NCBI GenBank assembly: GCA_030638455.1
Contig: DAOWEP010000004.1
Coordinates: 1-13,316, forward strand
Length of the DNA stretch: 13,316 nt
From: Gammaproteobacteria bacterium
GTDB lineage: Bacteria > Pseudomonadota > Gammaproteobacteria > DAOWEP01
Direction: 5' to 3'
Shown: one piece after another, positions 12,963 through 13,316 of the stretch
Layout of the letters: the number at the start of each line of letters is the position of its first letter
Position numbering within the stretch: position 1 is the stretch's first letter
Translations under genes and position numbers: made by a program
Notes under the pieces: generated by a model
Databases searched by the model: none
Told to the model about the DNA's origin: nothing
Seen by the model: only the letters and a program-made list of their open reading frames with translations

Positions 12963-13316
12963 TTAGTCATCGTCGTCGTCATGATCCCTTTTCCAATATT
13001 TACCCGACAGTCCCCGTTTTGATTTCCAGATACGTTCAGCTTCGTCTTCATCGCCACTGCGGTGACATTCGGTACATTCTTCATAATCTCGGATACCTTC
13101 TTCAATATGCTCTTCACGGATATTCCTGCGACTGTGTTCATGACAGCCGTAACAAGTGTACTGACTGTAATCGTTGCTTTCATGACAGGTGATACACTCC
13201 GTTTCATGGTCTTTGTCAAAACGGAAATACTCGTCATGATCAAAAGTCGCGGGCTTCCATTTATCCAGACTGTGGCATGTACCACAACCAACATCCAATT
13301 TCTTATGTAGACGATC
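12963..13316 (-). CDS. Multiheme c-type cytochrome (class III-like), 5' partial
   Basis: The frame is open to the window end; 117 C-terminal residues are visible and the true start is outside. Four CXXCH heme sites are seen in order: CGTCH, CITCH, CYGCH and CTECH. Extra histidines (FDHDEYF, DKDHET, CHEHS, REEHIEEG) could be the second axial ligands, as in bis-His cytochromes of the c3/c7 type. The segment FRFDKDHETECITCHESNDYSQYTCYGCHEHS resembles proteins annotated as class III cytochrome c family. The C-terminus is strongly charged and ends in D-H followed by five Asp, encoded by a run of GAC/GAT-type codons. It is probably a periplasmic electron carrier; the redox partner is unknown because the upstream genes are missing. 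Confidence 0.85.
   Translation of the reverse strand, partial: DRLHKKLDVGCGTCHSLDKWKPATFDHDEYFRFDKDHETECITCHESNDYSQYTCYGCHEHSRRNIREEHIEEGIRDYEECTECHRSGDEDEAERIWKSKRGLSGKYWKRDHDDDDD

Noticed and set aside
12914..13294. 126-codon minus-strand frame overlapping the cytochrome
   Set aside because: It is a +1 shadow of the cytochrome frame, which carries four CXXCH motifs.

Overview
The window is chromosomal DNA, moderately AT-rich at the left end and richer in GC to the right. It most likely comes from a gammaproteobacterium. This is inferred from family resemblance only: an E. coli-like PurT, a PpnP-type cupin phosphorylase, a BarA-type tripartite kinase, a DUF2959 lipoprotein and a YqaE/Pmp3 protein. 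No rRNA, tRNA, CRISPR array, prophage or transposase gene was seen.

Left part (1-2210): the 3' end of a membrane diguanylate cyclase (dCache remnant, HAMP, GGEEF) converges on ppnP. A 326-bp intergenic region then carries a near-perfect sigma-54 promoter, a full-consensus IHF site and a candidate enhancer inverted repeat. All three point at a small DUF5658 membrane-protein gene with a foldable 5' leader.

Centre (2208-5065, minus strand): an HtpX-like M48 metalloprotease with a long C-terminal extension lies downstream of lemA. This common pair is split by a ~264-bp non-coding element with 31-bp imperfect terminal inverted repeats and two long internal perfect hairpins. It looks like a MITE. 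It is inserted exactly at the lemA stop codon with an apparent TA target duplication, and both reading frames are intact.

Right-centre (5162-9505, minus strand): a BarA-like hybrid kinase (HisKA, HATPase, REC, HPt) sits 9 bp behind a DUF2892 membrane protein. After a 278-bp gap come a DUF2959 lipoprotein, a YqaE/Pmp3-like small membrane protein and an unrecognised membrane-anchored protein. This cluster looks devoted to envelope and stress functions.

Right end (9633-13316): an AsmA-like DUF748 protein is divergent from purT. purT converges on a tetraheme c-type cytochrome fragment that runs off the window.

The two most unusual signals are the structured element in the lemA-protease operon and the sigma-54/IHF promoter in front of the DUF5658 gene. 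No complete new multi-gene system was recognised.
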